A stretch of 64,000 bases of DNA from Pisolithus tinctorius (Eukaryota; Basidiomycota; Agaricomycetes; Boletales; Pisolithaceae): assembly GCA_024663395.1 (NCBI GenBank), contig JANFAH010000038.1:124001-188000 (forward strand). Reading direction: 5' to 3'. Under the pieces are notes generated by a model. That model had not been told where the DNA came from. It ran no database searches and worked only from the letters and a program-made list of their open reading frames with translations. A program made the position numbers and the translations under genes. Below are positions 54,676 to 64,000 of the stretch, piece by piece (position 1 is the first letter of the stretch; every line of letters starts with the position of its first letter).

Positions 54676-57600
54676 ATGCATGCACAGGACGAGCAGCCCA
54701 CTGGACGGCAGTATGACTGTGTCTGTATCAAGTACGGGTTCGGACGGCTGCACAAGGTATCTCACACAGCATGGCACCAGCACCTCGCCAGTGCAAGTTC
54801 AGAGGAAGAGCGCCAACGCATACGCACCGCGAGGCTCTTGGGCGAACGCATATCGAGTCTTCCCACTCTCACTGCTTCATCTCCTCTCGATCGTGACAAT
54901 TCCGTGCCCCCCAGTCTTCGTAGAGCCGAGGCACGCAGAGGTCTTGCCCAACGGGCGAGGGAGAACCGGGATCCGAACCATTATGTTGGACGGCGCAAGC
55001 GTCCTCGTATGCAGGCTAATTCAGAAAGACTGGTGAGTTTTTTCAGGTGTTCTATGTACTGACAATTAATGCAATTGCATCCTCAGACAGGTGATGACGA
55101 GACGGCTGGTTGTTCACTGTCCCAGCCAGCGTTTCCAGACCAGGGTGACCCGGATATCCCCCAAGTATTTCTATTTCTCCCATAACTTTCCTTTTCTAAT
55201 AATCTGACGAATCTATCTCTTCAGATCGATACAGATCCTCTGACAGACCCAATTGATAACGACCAGCTTCGTCATCCTGATGATCGTGACGATTTCTTTC
55301 CCCCACCGCCGTCTCCTCCCCAGTCTCCTTCTGTGGAACAAGACACACGCCCACCACCTGCCCCTCGCAATCCCATGGACCCAGAAGAGCAAGATGCACC
55401 CCCCCCACCACCCCCTTCCAATTCTGTAGACGAGGCTCTACCACAGCATCACCAGATCATATACCAGCGACGTGCTCGACCTCAAATCAATATCCAACGG
55501 CTACGTGAAGACATCATTCTTCCGAAGCTGACAGAGACCATGGAGTTTGTCTCTGCTCTCTCAGTGGCTACCTTAGAAGATCCAGTCGCCAAGCTTAGCA
55601 CGCACGCTCTTGAACGTCTTCGTAATCCCCCTCGTCAACCTCTTCGCATTGACAATCCTGGACATCGTCACAGCATCTCCGTCTACCTTGCTACGGAGCA
55701 TTCTTCCAAGGATGCCTACGAGAAAATATGTCGATCCACTGCGCGAAACTTCCCGGGTGCCCTGGGCATTGAAGACATACTTTCCTTCCACAGCGTAGAA
55801 AATATTATTGCATCTCTCACCGGTGTTGAGAAGGTTCAGCATGACATGTGTGTCAATAGTTGTGCGGCGTTCACTGGTCCCTATTCTGCTCTCGACAGAT
55901 GTCCGTTATGCGAAACTTCACGGTGGAATGAAGAGCTTTTACAGGGTACGCATGGCCGGAGCAAGGTGCCCGCCAAAAAGTTCACCACCATACCTCTAGG
56001 CCCACAGCTCCAGGCGCTGTATCGCGATCCCGACCTGGCGCGTCAAATGCGATATTTACACGAGCGCACGCAACAAATCATCGCCGAGCTCCAAGATACC
56101 GGCTCAATCTCTTTAGTTGATGATATCGCAGCAGGCTGGGATTATCTAGGCGCCGTTCTCGATGGAGACATTAGGAAGGATGACATCGTGTTGATGGTCT
56201 CACTCGACGGTGCTCAGCTCTACGAGAGCAAGCAATCCGATTGCTGGATTTATATATGGGTTATTCTCAATCTAGCACCTGACAGGCGCTACAAGAAGGT
56301 CCACGTCTGCCCAGGTGGATTCATACCGGGTCCGAATAAGCCTAAAAACATCGACTCATTCCTATTTGTAGGCCTCCACCACCTTGCAGCCCTTCAGCGC
56401 GAAGGCCTCTGCATCTGGGATGCATCCCGAGATCGCGTATTCTCATCCAACCTCTATCTTCTCTTCACGACAGCTGACGGCCCGGGTCTCATCTGTTGGG
56501 ATGGGATGGTCGGACATAGTGGCAAAAATGGCTGTCGGGTCTACTGTCCGACGCCAGGGAGACGAAAATTTCACGGCACACACTATTACCCAGCACTCTT
56601 GAAACCGCGGGGCAATTGCGTGCCAGGTAGCGATCACCCTGATATCGACGTCTTTCAGCTTCCCCTTGGCGGTTCTAGCGATTATGCCTACAACCTCAAT
56701 CGCCTCGTTAGCGCTCCCAGCCAGCGGCAGTGGGATATGCGCAAGACGGAAACCGGTATCACTAAGCCACCTCTGATCTTAGGGCTCAACCCATCGCGAT
56801 CGCTCGGAGTACCCTTATGCATGACTACGGATCTCATGCACCTGGCGGGGAACCTGTCAGACCTTCTTATTTCACTCTGGCGCGGCATGATGGAATGCGG
56901 TCACACAGATGACAAAGGTTCATGGGACTGGGCAGTTTTCCGTGACGAGGACGCTTGGACTGCACATGGGCAGGCCGTCGAGAACACTGGCACGTACATT
57001 CCCGGCTCCTTCGACCGTAAACCACGCAACATCGCCGACAAAATTAATACGGACTACAAGACTTGGGAATTCCATCTGTACATCTTTGGCCTCGCGCCCG
57101 CTCTCCTTTATGACGTCCTTCCAGAACACTACTGGGCGAACTTTTGCAAGCTCGTTCGTGGCATCCAAATTATGTCCCAGTATGTCATCAATAAACAAGA
57201 CCTCGAGCACGCCTACGTCCTTCTCTGCTCATGGGGCCGCGAGTTTGAACTTATCTACTACCAACTCAGGCAAGACCGGCTCCACTTCATTCGCCCATGT
57301 GTCCATCAGGTTCTCCATCTCGTAACTGAGACGATGCACAAGGGCCCTCCGATTTGCTACGCACAATGGGTTATGGAGCGCACTATAGGCAACCTTGGCC
57401 AAGAAATACGGCAGCCATCGAAACCTTACGAGAACCTTGCTGAGGAGGGAGTGCGAAGATGCAGGGTACGTGTCCTCGTGTTGTAACATTCAAGCTCGCT
57501 GACGCCTCGTCAGGTCAATGCACTTCTTGCAATTATGCCCGAACTCGATGATGGGATCAAGGGGGACCCTATGGGCTCTATTAATTTAGGAGATGGATAC

Positions 57601-58209
57601 ATCCTACTACGGAAGCGAGACAAGCGCCCTTGGCTCCCGACTGGAGAAGAAGCCCGCATTGTTAGTGAGTTCATCGGTCGGCCACCTGATCGGTTCAAAT
57701 GATGGGCGCGGCTTCGTCTTCCCAATGGCCAGATCGCGCGATCTCTGTGGCGAGAAAAGCTCAAACCGTCCACTCAAGTCCGTGTATCGAGAAACATCAA
57801 GGCAGGTACAATGTCACTGGAGATATGACGTGCTAACATCAATTAGTTTATCTACGGGGATCGGGAACGATTTGGAGAAGTACAATATTTCGCCAGACTC
57901 GCCATGGATGCAACCGAATTTGAAGACGTTGCCATCGTTCGCCTCTACTCGCTCCCAGATGAAGTACTTCTGCAAAAATCGTCGCACACACTCGCCTCGT
58001 CAAAGCTGTTGAACGAACTCGTCATTGTGCGTATCAAGTCCATCAAGAGTGTGGTCGCCATGATCCCACACCGCCTCAAGCAGCCATCCGGCATCGTAGA
58101 AGATCGTTTTTTTTTGATGGAGAAACCGGGGCTAGATGTCTCACAAGTGGGCGTACCGTACAGCGTCTATCAAGATGATGAGGACGACCAGGGTGCTGAC
58201 ATCGAGTAA
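54676..58209 (+). pseudogene. Tnp2/Plavaka-like transposase gene
   Basis: Five exons: 54676-55032, 55087-55164, 55225-57465, 57514-57805, 57847-58209; introns are 40-60 bp, GT-AG. About 1110 codons. The N-terminus has DCVCIKY...HTAWHQH (zinc-finger-like), then a Pro-rich acidic part. Cys-rich MCVNSCAAFTGPYSALDRCPLC precedes the core: LDGAQLYESKQSD, PNKPKNIDSFLF, TTDLMHLAGNLSDLLISLWRG and MERTIGNLGQEIRQPS; candidate catalytic residues are the D of LDGAQ, the D of TTDLMH and the E of MERTI. TGA 57700-57702 sits where R of RWARLRLPNG is expected, and exon 4 to 5 does not keep phase, so it looks recently inactivated. Confidence 0.8.
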
Positions 58210-58513
58210 CTGTAGAGGCATTCACTATTAGCCCATATTTCTATTCATGTATACTACTGTTCGACGATGCTCAAATGATTTGTTCGGTCACTCGTTTTAA
58301 TGGCAAAACCGGGCGTTGTCTATGTTTCAAAAGTAGGTATTTCTATTCTATACAGCGTATCAAGACGACGGGGGTGGTCACAATGCAGCAGCTGAGCAGG
58401 TGTACAGTATTACAGGGACTCGATTAATACCGACGGGAGCGAGAAAACGGGACGACAATAAAGAGGACATGCAAACGTGAATGGAGCCGTGGAAGAAATG
58501 GGAGAAATGACGC
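58210..58513. other. Intergenic stretch in V
   Basis: The 3' ends of the transposase and of the minus-strand gene converge here. I see no further gene. Confidence 0.6.
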
Positions 58514-59270
58514 TTACGGTACCTCCAACTTTGCATGTTTCTGGATGGGGCCAGTGGACGCGTCGACTGCTGCCTTCCTTTTAGCAAGCTGTGTGGGGAT
58601 ATCGGATGGATCGAACGGAAAGATGCGATAGGCCCGCGGCTTCGTCGGACTATGGGTATCGGGGTTCGTATGTCTGGTGGTGCAAGCGAGCACTCTACAG
58701 GGAGAGGCAGAAGTCGACTCGAACCTGTGTCTTGTGTGAGATAGATAGAAACAAAATGCAGTGGTGAACGTACTGGGAATTTTCAGGCTCTGGGTCAGGT
58801 TTGCAGCCGACGTCCTCGGCCTTAACGGGCTCTGTGGTGCTGGACTCTTCAGCATCTCTGATAACCGATAACTTGTTACGGATAGTGTCCAAAGTGTGGC
58901 TTGCATCGACCACACCACAGAACGCGTTTTGAATGCCAACGGTTCCCTCGTACGCCTTCCACAGAGCTGCATGAGCAGTCTTGAGTTGGGAACTAGCTGC
59001 CTCGACCTGCTCCAAAGCCTCTCCTTCCAGTGTACACTTCGCATCAGCGGAGAGACTGCGGCTAATGGTGTCAGCATCCCGGGTGAGAAGAGATGTTACT
59101 TACTTGTTATTGACAGTGTCCTTGAGACGGAACACGATCTTCTTGATGCCAGGTGACGAAATATCAACTAAAAAACAGTGGGTGTCCCACTTAGAAAAAG
59201 AGCCAGCGACCTCGACGTATATAACATCCTCCACCACATCGATAACACGTGTACTTGGTCTCGACGACAT
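58514..59270 (-). CDS. V accessory protein 1, unknown function
   Basis: Three exons 59270-59104, 59061-58774 and 58724-58514 join in frame to 221 aa with canonical GT-AG introns of 42 and 49 bp. It starts MSSRPSTRVIDVVEDVIYVEV and has an N-terminal part that could be a beta-rich domain (FSKWDTHCFLVDISSPGIKKIVF), a helical middle (EQVEAASSQLKTAHAALWKAYEG), an acidic stretch (KAEDVGCKPDPEPE) and a basic tail (AKRKAAVDASTGPIQKHAK) that may be a nuclear signal. No stop interrupts it. I do not recognise the family; a role with the transposase is inferred only from position. Confidence 0.65.
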
Positions 59271-59435
59271 CTGTAGCACTTAAGCGAAAAAGGCCGTGTG
59301 TTGACACTGCATTTAATTAAAGTTGGCATGTCGGAATATGCCGACTGGGAAATGCCGACTACTAGGGCCGTATGAGTACGCTACTTCCTACCACTAGTAT
59401 CATTACTTCAGTACTCCTGATACCCCCTGTTCTCA

Positions 59436-61393
59436 ATGTCATCAGCAATGATGTCGTCGATGTTGTCGTCGAATGACTCACCCACTGGGTCCCTACTTCT
59501 GAAGACCCCATCGCCCACAAACCCTGCATTCCAACAGCCTTTCCCCTTGCAGCAGCCCGCTGACGTGAATTTCTCACAGCCAAATGACATGTCAATGACC
59601 CCATATTCCACGTTCATGAATGTACGTGTCATCATTATTAATAGTTGCTAACGTGTACTTATCAGAACCTTCGTTTCAGACCGCATATAGCCATGAATCG
59701 AAACAAATCAATATTTTACAAGAGCGTATCAAGGTCCTCGAAGGCCAGGTGATGACCCTCACTGTAGAAAATACTACGCTTAGGTCGATGAACGCTTTTT
59801 GATTGCTCGCTAACTCGCACTAACTGCCTTATATAGGGCAGCATTCCAGTGCCTGTCGAACGCTGTCGGATTACGCAATGCGGACCCATGCCAGGTTGAT
59901 GCAAGCACGTCGTTTTCTCAGGCATCCAAGGCAAAGGACGAGCCACGTCCGACTCGAGAGAACTGCCCATCCATCCGATTTTGGTACCGAGAAGACTGGG
60001 ATAAATACCTCGAATCCGCCGAGGGGCAGACAAGTACACGCGGGACGTTGGGGTATCTTGAGGACGAAAAGGGAGACCCACCATCAGACCAGGTGGCCAA
60101 AGCGATACGAAAGGTTCTCCGTGGAGGCTGGGCGGAACTTGTGAACCGGCAGATGGCGCCTACAACATGGGGAAGACTGTCCGCAAGTGGCCGCACTTTT
60201 ATTCACAACCTCATGGAAAATGCCTATCCGATGTTCAAATTTGCACACGACGGTTGGAAACTCGAGTTTCTGGCCAGCACGAGTTACCCTGCCTGGCGGA
60301 AGACATACATTGACGATAATGGTAGGTGGAAGTCGAAGAAAGGTAAAGGGCCAAAGGATGAGGACGAGGACGATAGCATGGATGAGATCGGCAAGAAACG
60401 GAAAGGCTCACGTTGTGCCTTCAAGTCGGAGGGACGAGATATGAAGAAACTGAAGGGTATGCGTCGCATTTATTCACATTGATCAAGCTAACCTCCGGAT
60501 GTAAGGGAATTATAAAAACACAACGAGTATAACACCATCTCCCTCCACGTCCTCAGTCTTACCTGCCTCATCCGACACTTCTGCTTCGCTGGAATCCATG
60601 CAAGCATCATCTGAACCGTCCGAGGGTCTCGACCTCCCACCAATTGCTTGTGTGTCCGCGTCAGCTACGAGTAGTGCTGAGAATGTGACCAGCGACGAGG
60701 AGAGTTCGCAATGTAGTCTCGAAACACCCGCGGCTGACAATATTTGTATAAACCCCCTGTAAGTAACTCGCATGTGCCGGTACTTGTACTGATAATATTA
60801 TGTTATAGCGCTGCTCTCGCTGCTGCCGCCAACAAGGCACGAGCAGTTGAACTGCCACCGGCTCTCAATATCCCTCAAGAATCGCAATCCAGTTACACAG
60901 CGACAACTGAGATGCAGTCAGGTGCACCTCGTATTCTCGAATTATCGGATGCCGTCCTGCCAGCTGTAACGATGCCCGAAGATACCCCAGCAATGTCAGC
61001 AAGCAAGTCGACGAAGGGCACGGGAAAGGGGAGGATGCGCCCAGGTCCCACGAGAAATGGACGGTACGTTGCCATTGGAGCGCTGGCGTGTTACTAAAGG
61101 TCGTTTCTAGGAACCTGTGCGCTTACCGCTGGCTCAAGAAGGTGCAATCAAACGGTACCACAGAAGAGTTCAAGACATATTATAACGGCTTGACAAGTAA
61201 ACAACGACAGGTAGGTGCGACGGTCCATGGTGATGTCACTGATAGGTTGATAATCTACTAGACATACGACGACGAGGCCGCGGAATTGGTAAGCCCATTA
61301 TGTTACAGTTATGATGGTTTTCACGTTCTCCGACAGGCAAAGACTGATAAATGGGACCCAAAGAAAATTGGTAGCGACGGCGACCTTCATTAA
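59436..61393 (+). CDS. V accessory protein 2, unknown function
   Basis: Eight exons close in one frame of 533 aa: 59436-59621, 59680-59783, 59837-60456, 60506-60758, 60809-61063, 61111-61210, 61262-61288 and 61337-61393. The Ser/Pro-rich N-terminus is followed by a short coiled coil (INILQERIKVLEGQV), then a conserved-looking domain: IRFWYREDWDKYLES, GYLEDEKGDPPSDQ, VLRGGWAELVNRQMAPTTWG and WKLEFLASTSYPAWRK. I recall similar domains in many Agaricomycete hypothetical proteins. A Lys-rich acidic stretch (KDEDEDDSMDEIGKKRK), a Ser-rich region and the C-terminus NLCAYRWLKKVQSNG...TYDDEAAELAK follow. The first acceptor (59679) was chosen because the nearer one gives an early stop. No nonsense codon. 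Confidence 0.68.
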
Positions 61394-61636
61394 TTCCCGA
61401 TTCCTCTCGAGCTCGCATATCACATTCACACCGTCTCCCATCGCCCCATCGCCCCATCGGCGATTGCATCACACTGCTTGGCCCGCTTCATTCTGGCACT
61501 TTTGGACGTACGCATCATACACTGGATCCACACGTTGTGCACAACTGCATTCCACGATTCTTCATTAGCTCGCATCTGTATTCACTTCCAGTTCGATTAG
61601 AGTGTATACCTGCCTGTAGAGCTAGTACTACCCCGG

Positions 61637-61768
61637 TATTAGCTAATACATCATATTGGACCATATTGGACAATATTTTGCATCGAGCGCGAAACTGCCT
61701 GGCATTAGCTAATCATCATATTGGAACATATTAGAGCATATTTCGTATTGAGTGCGGAACTGGTAGGA
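61637..61768 (+). repeat. Subterminal 66-bp duplication in V
   Basis: Two tandem copies beginning ATTAGCTAAT and containing CATCATATTGGA. 61394-61972 otherwise holds no gene. Confidence 0.65.
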
Positions 61769-61972
61769 TCACATATCATCGTGTGTCGTCACAACCAAGA
61801 ATATTGCATCCTCAAGAGCTCTCATACTAATATATGTGTAGATATGATATTTTATGTTTTATGCAAATTTGTGATATGTCACCACACAGGACTCTGCCCC
61901 AGAATATCGCAGATATGATATTTGTCAAGCTTTCATAGGGGGATATGTCGATATATCACTTGTACACACAAA

Positions 61973-62024
61973 CTCACATCTCGTCACACCGGGTCACACC
62001 TGGTGATGTCCAGTTTTCACTGGG
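61973..62024 (-). repeat. V right terminal inverted repeat
   Basis: Inverse of 54374-54425, ending GTTTTCACTGGG before ATTGAGA. Confidence 0.88.
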
Positions 62025-62031
62025 ATTGAGA

Positions 62032-62375
62032 AGCCGTTGAGGCTTGTTGCATGAAAGAAGCTGCTGGAAGAAGTTTTGCAAGTCAAAATGTTGGAGCATG
62101 CAGTGGGGGTGGACGACCTCACACTCAAAATATTCCGTGGTCATGCAGCATCAGCAATATATACTTTATTTGAGAATCCATCAAGAGAATCAATGTGCAC
62201 ACTTGGTATTAGGACTTGTAGAGAAAGTCCAGCAATGTTGACTAAGTGGAGTCACATGACTGCTCTGCACATCATGGCCATGTGCACTCAAGTACTACAT
62301 ACTGACAACTCTAGTGTTACAGGCCAACTATGCAAGATCATGGCAATTGAAGGATATGAAGAATGGGGAGAATGA
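62032..62375 (+). pseudogene. G gag-like gene, second part
   Basis: With V removed the frame of 52804 continues: PLRLVA, a TGA near 62052, then LLEEVLQVKMLEHAVGVDD, IFRGHAASAIYTLFENPSRES and GQLCKIMAIEGYEEWGE before a TGA near 62373. It carries no motif that I recognise. Confidence 0.5.
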
Positions 62376-64000
62376 CCTACCATGTGGAAACTACTGCAGT
62401 TATGAGTGATGGCAACAACGGCAGCAGATAGCACAATAGCAATGATGACAATGACCCTACGTAGCACAGATAAATGGCCATATGAGTTTGGATATGCTGT
62501 TCAATGGGAACAAGGCATGGTGAGTGCAGGTACTGGGCTTGATGGCCCAAGGTTCTGTTTCAATTTCATAGTGTTTTACTTACAGTGTTCCTACACTAGG
62601 GAAAATGGGTATAGATGACGAAGACCAAAGGACATCCAGAGGATCATGATACAAGGAATGAAGACAACAATTAGACTTGGCACAGATCAATGGCCATGCA
62701 AGAGTGGAAGTGCCATTCGATGGAGATGGGGCATGAGGAGCGCAGACATGGAGCTCAATGGCTCATCGGTTCATTTTGATTGCAGAACATCTTATGTACA
62801 TCTATGCTGTTCTAGGGGAAGTGGTTATATACAACAAAGAGTGACCTACATCCCAGCAATCACTATTCAAGAATCTATGAAGGACTATGAATGAAAGACA
62901 CTCAGATGTACCATGAAACAAGTGCAAGGACTACAGGTTGATCTATGACAGCAGTCATTGAAGATGCCACATCTGACAAGCATGAGTGCTGAACACAACA
63001 GCCCAAGTATGACCAAAGTACTAGCAACTGCGATTCAAGAAACTACAGTGATCTACAAGCAAATGTTGCATGGACATATGACAAGATTTGTATGACAACT
63101 ATGGTTCAAGCTACAACCACAACCATCGAGGACATGAGATCCAACAAGCATGGATACTGAGCCAAATGGCTCAAGGTTTTGTTTCAGTCTTAACCCATTT
63201 TACTTACAACTACCTTATTCTAGGAAAAGTGGATGTGTGAGATGACACTCGAACGATGTCCAAGCAGCTGCAATTCAAGGATCTATGACAATCTACAAGG
63301 AAAGACAGCAAACTGTCAAGGAGGTGCTGTGCATCATGATACAGCAGTATTACTACAAATGGGGCAAGCTGAAGGCTATAAGGTGGTGTTGTTCTTTTCA
63401 TACAGTACAGAAACTATGCCTGAAGAGATTGCATACAGACTAGCAACAGCAGCAAGGATGATGATGACAATGACAAGAGTGCAAGTGATGACAATGATAA
63501 GGCTCGATGTAGATCAATGGCCACCTGACAGCTCGAGTTTTTATTTTTGGGAATACAAGGTGCTACCTAGTATCATACAGAAGCTACAGCAAGTATGGAC
63601 AACAACAACAGCTACAAGAGTGACAACACCATCGACCCAGGCAGTAGTGACAATGACAGCTGGGCTTGGCGAAGGTCTGTGGCCAGGCGAGACCAGATGT
63701 GCTGTTCAATGGGAATGGGGCATGAGGAGGGCAGATAATGAGCTTGACAGCTCGCAGGTTCATTTTGATTTCGGAACCCTATACTTACATCTATTCTATT
63801 CTAGGGATAGCAGATGGTTGCAACAAAGTGCAACCAATGTTCTGGCGATTGCAACTCAAGGATCTAGGACAAGCTACAAACAAAGCTCACCCAGAAGTAT
63901 GATACAAGCAATGGTGACAACTGCAGTGACAACTACAATGAAGATTAGGTTTAGCATGGATCGACAGCCATGAGAGAAAAGAAGGGCCAGGCCACAGAGG
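62376..64000 (+). repeat. Diverged repeat region of G
   Basis: At least four related segments with GGTTC(A/T)(T/G)TTT...CA, then TACTTACA or TATGTACA, then CTAGGG(A/G)AA-like anchors at about 62590, 62812, 63219 and 63801; spacings 222, 407 and 582 suggest a ~200-bp unit with decayed members. Flanking anchors (TTCAATGGGAA..GGCATG near 62502, 62713 and 63696) support this. Frames such as 63233-63973 reflect the repeat and low complexity and show no domain. Confidence 0.6.

Larger units (their letters stand above)
54374..62024 (+). mobile_element. DNA transposon V with three genes
   Basis: The element is 7651 bp bounded by inverted repeats CCCAGTGAAAACTGGACATC... (left) and its inverse (right), flanked by a perfect 7-bp duplication ATTGAGA (54367-54373, 62025-62031). 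It carries a Tnp2/Plavaka-like transposase gene (54676-58209), a minus-strand gene (58514-59270) and an eight-exon gene (59436-61393). It is CpG-rich and uses normal codons, unlike the surrounding decayed elements, so it is a recent arrival. Confidence 0.9.
52251..64000 (+). mobile_element. Gag-type LTR element G (3' end off-window), interrupted by transposon V
   Basis: The 5' LTR (52251-52716), PBS, long gag-like frame (52804-54373 then 62032-62375) and a repeat region (62376-64000). No protease, RT or integrase motif is seen up to the window edge, giving the same plan as E. The reading frame joins across V when V and one copy of its duplication are removed. Confidence 0.75.

Noticed and set aside
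57229..57489. Minus-strand 86-aa frame in the V transposase
   Set aside because: It mirrors the transposase exon, which carries conserved motifs on the plus strand.
57806..57846. A phase-compatible intron rescuing the V transposase
   Set aside because: The GT at 57806 and AG at 57846 are the only good sites and leave one extra base, so the frame does not close.
1..64000. tRNA or rRNA genes
   Set aside because: I found no cloverleaf or rRNA-like segment; PBS-like TGG sequences belong to retroelement leaders.

Overview
The window is a filamentous-fungal, almost certainly Agaricomycete (possibly Boletales) heterochromatic block. I see no single-copy host gene. The evidence is self-nested Ty3/gypsy chromoviruses with chromodomains, Ty1/copia remnants, many TG...CA LTRs with short target duplications, 40-55 bp introns with CTAAC branch sites, and a Cys-rich coiled-coil protein family that I recall as abundant in Boletales genomes. 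The taxonomic call is inference.

Left half (1-31795): four copies (T1-T4) of one chromovirus family account for most of the window. T3 (+) was entered by T1 (-) in its RT. T1 was entered by T2 (+) in gag, with a perfect 5-bp duplication GTGCA. T2's 3' LTR was entered by a gag-only element E (-). Further insertions sit inside these: a long LTR-like element B with its own ORF (B1 in T1, B2 in T3), a solo LTR C1, a solo LTR J, and three palindromic Tc1-like elements (P1 and P2 in T2, P1b in B2) with TA duplications. All T copies are broken by stop codons, many of them CGA-to-TGA.

Middle (31796-45865): a graveyard of LTR fragments (families C, D, E-like, F), copia RNase H fragments, a chromodomain fragment, gag-like genes with zinc knuckles, a chromovirus RT fragment, a half palindrome and a 290-bp solo LTR. 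T4 (+) occupies 45866-52250. T2, T3 and T4 each carry, antisense between pol and the 3' LTR, a two-exon gene for a coiled-coil protein with a perfectly spaced Zn2Cys6-type cluster.

Right part (52251-64000): element G (5' LTR, PBS, long gag-like frame, diverged ~200-bp repeats) is cut by a 7.65-kb DNA transposon V (54374-62024; ~50-bp TIRs, 7-bp duplication ATTGAGA). V carries a Tnp2/Plavaka-like transposase gene with a nonsense codon and a frame break, plus two spliced accessory genes that read intact.

How the parts work together: T elements show self-priming (10 nt of R complementary to a PBS two bases after the LTR), a -1 slippery heptamer at the gag stop, and a second polypurine tract in mid-pol. 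E, G and a third element instead share a tRNA-type PBS. CpG-poor old elements contrast with CpG-rich young ones, consistent with methylation/RIP-like decay. Every assignment here is from reading the sequence; no database search was run.
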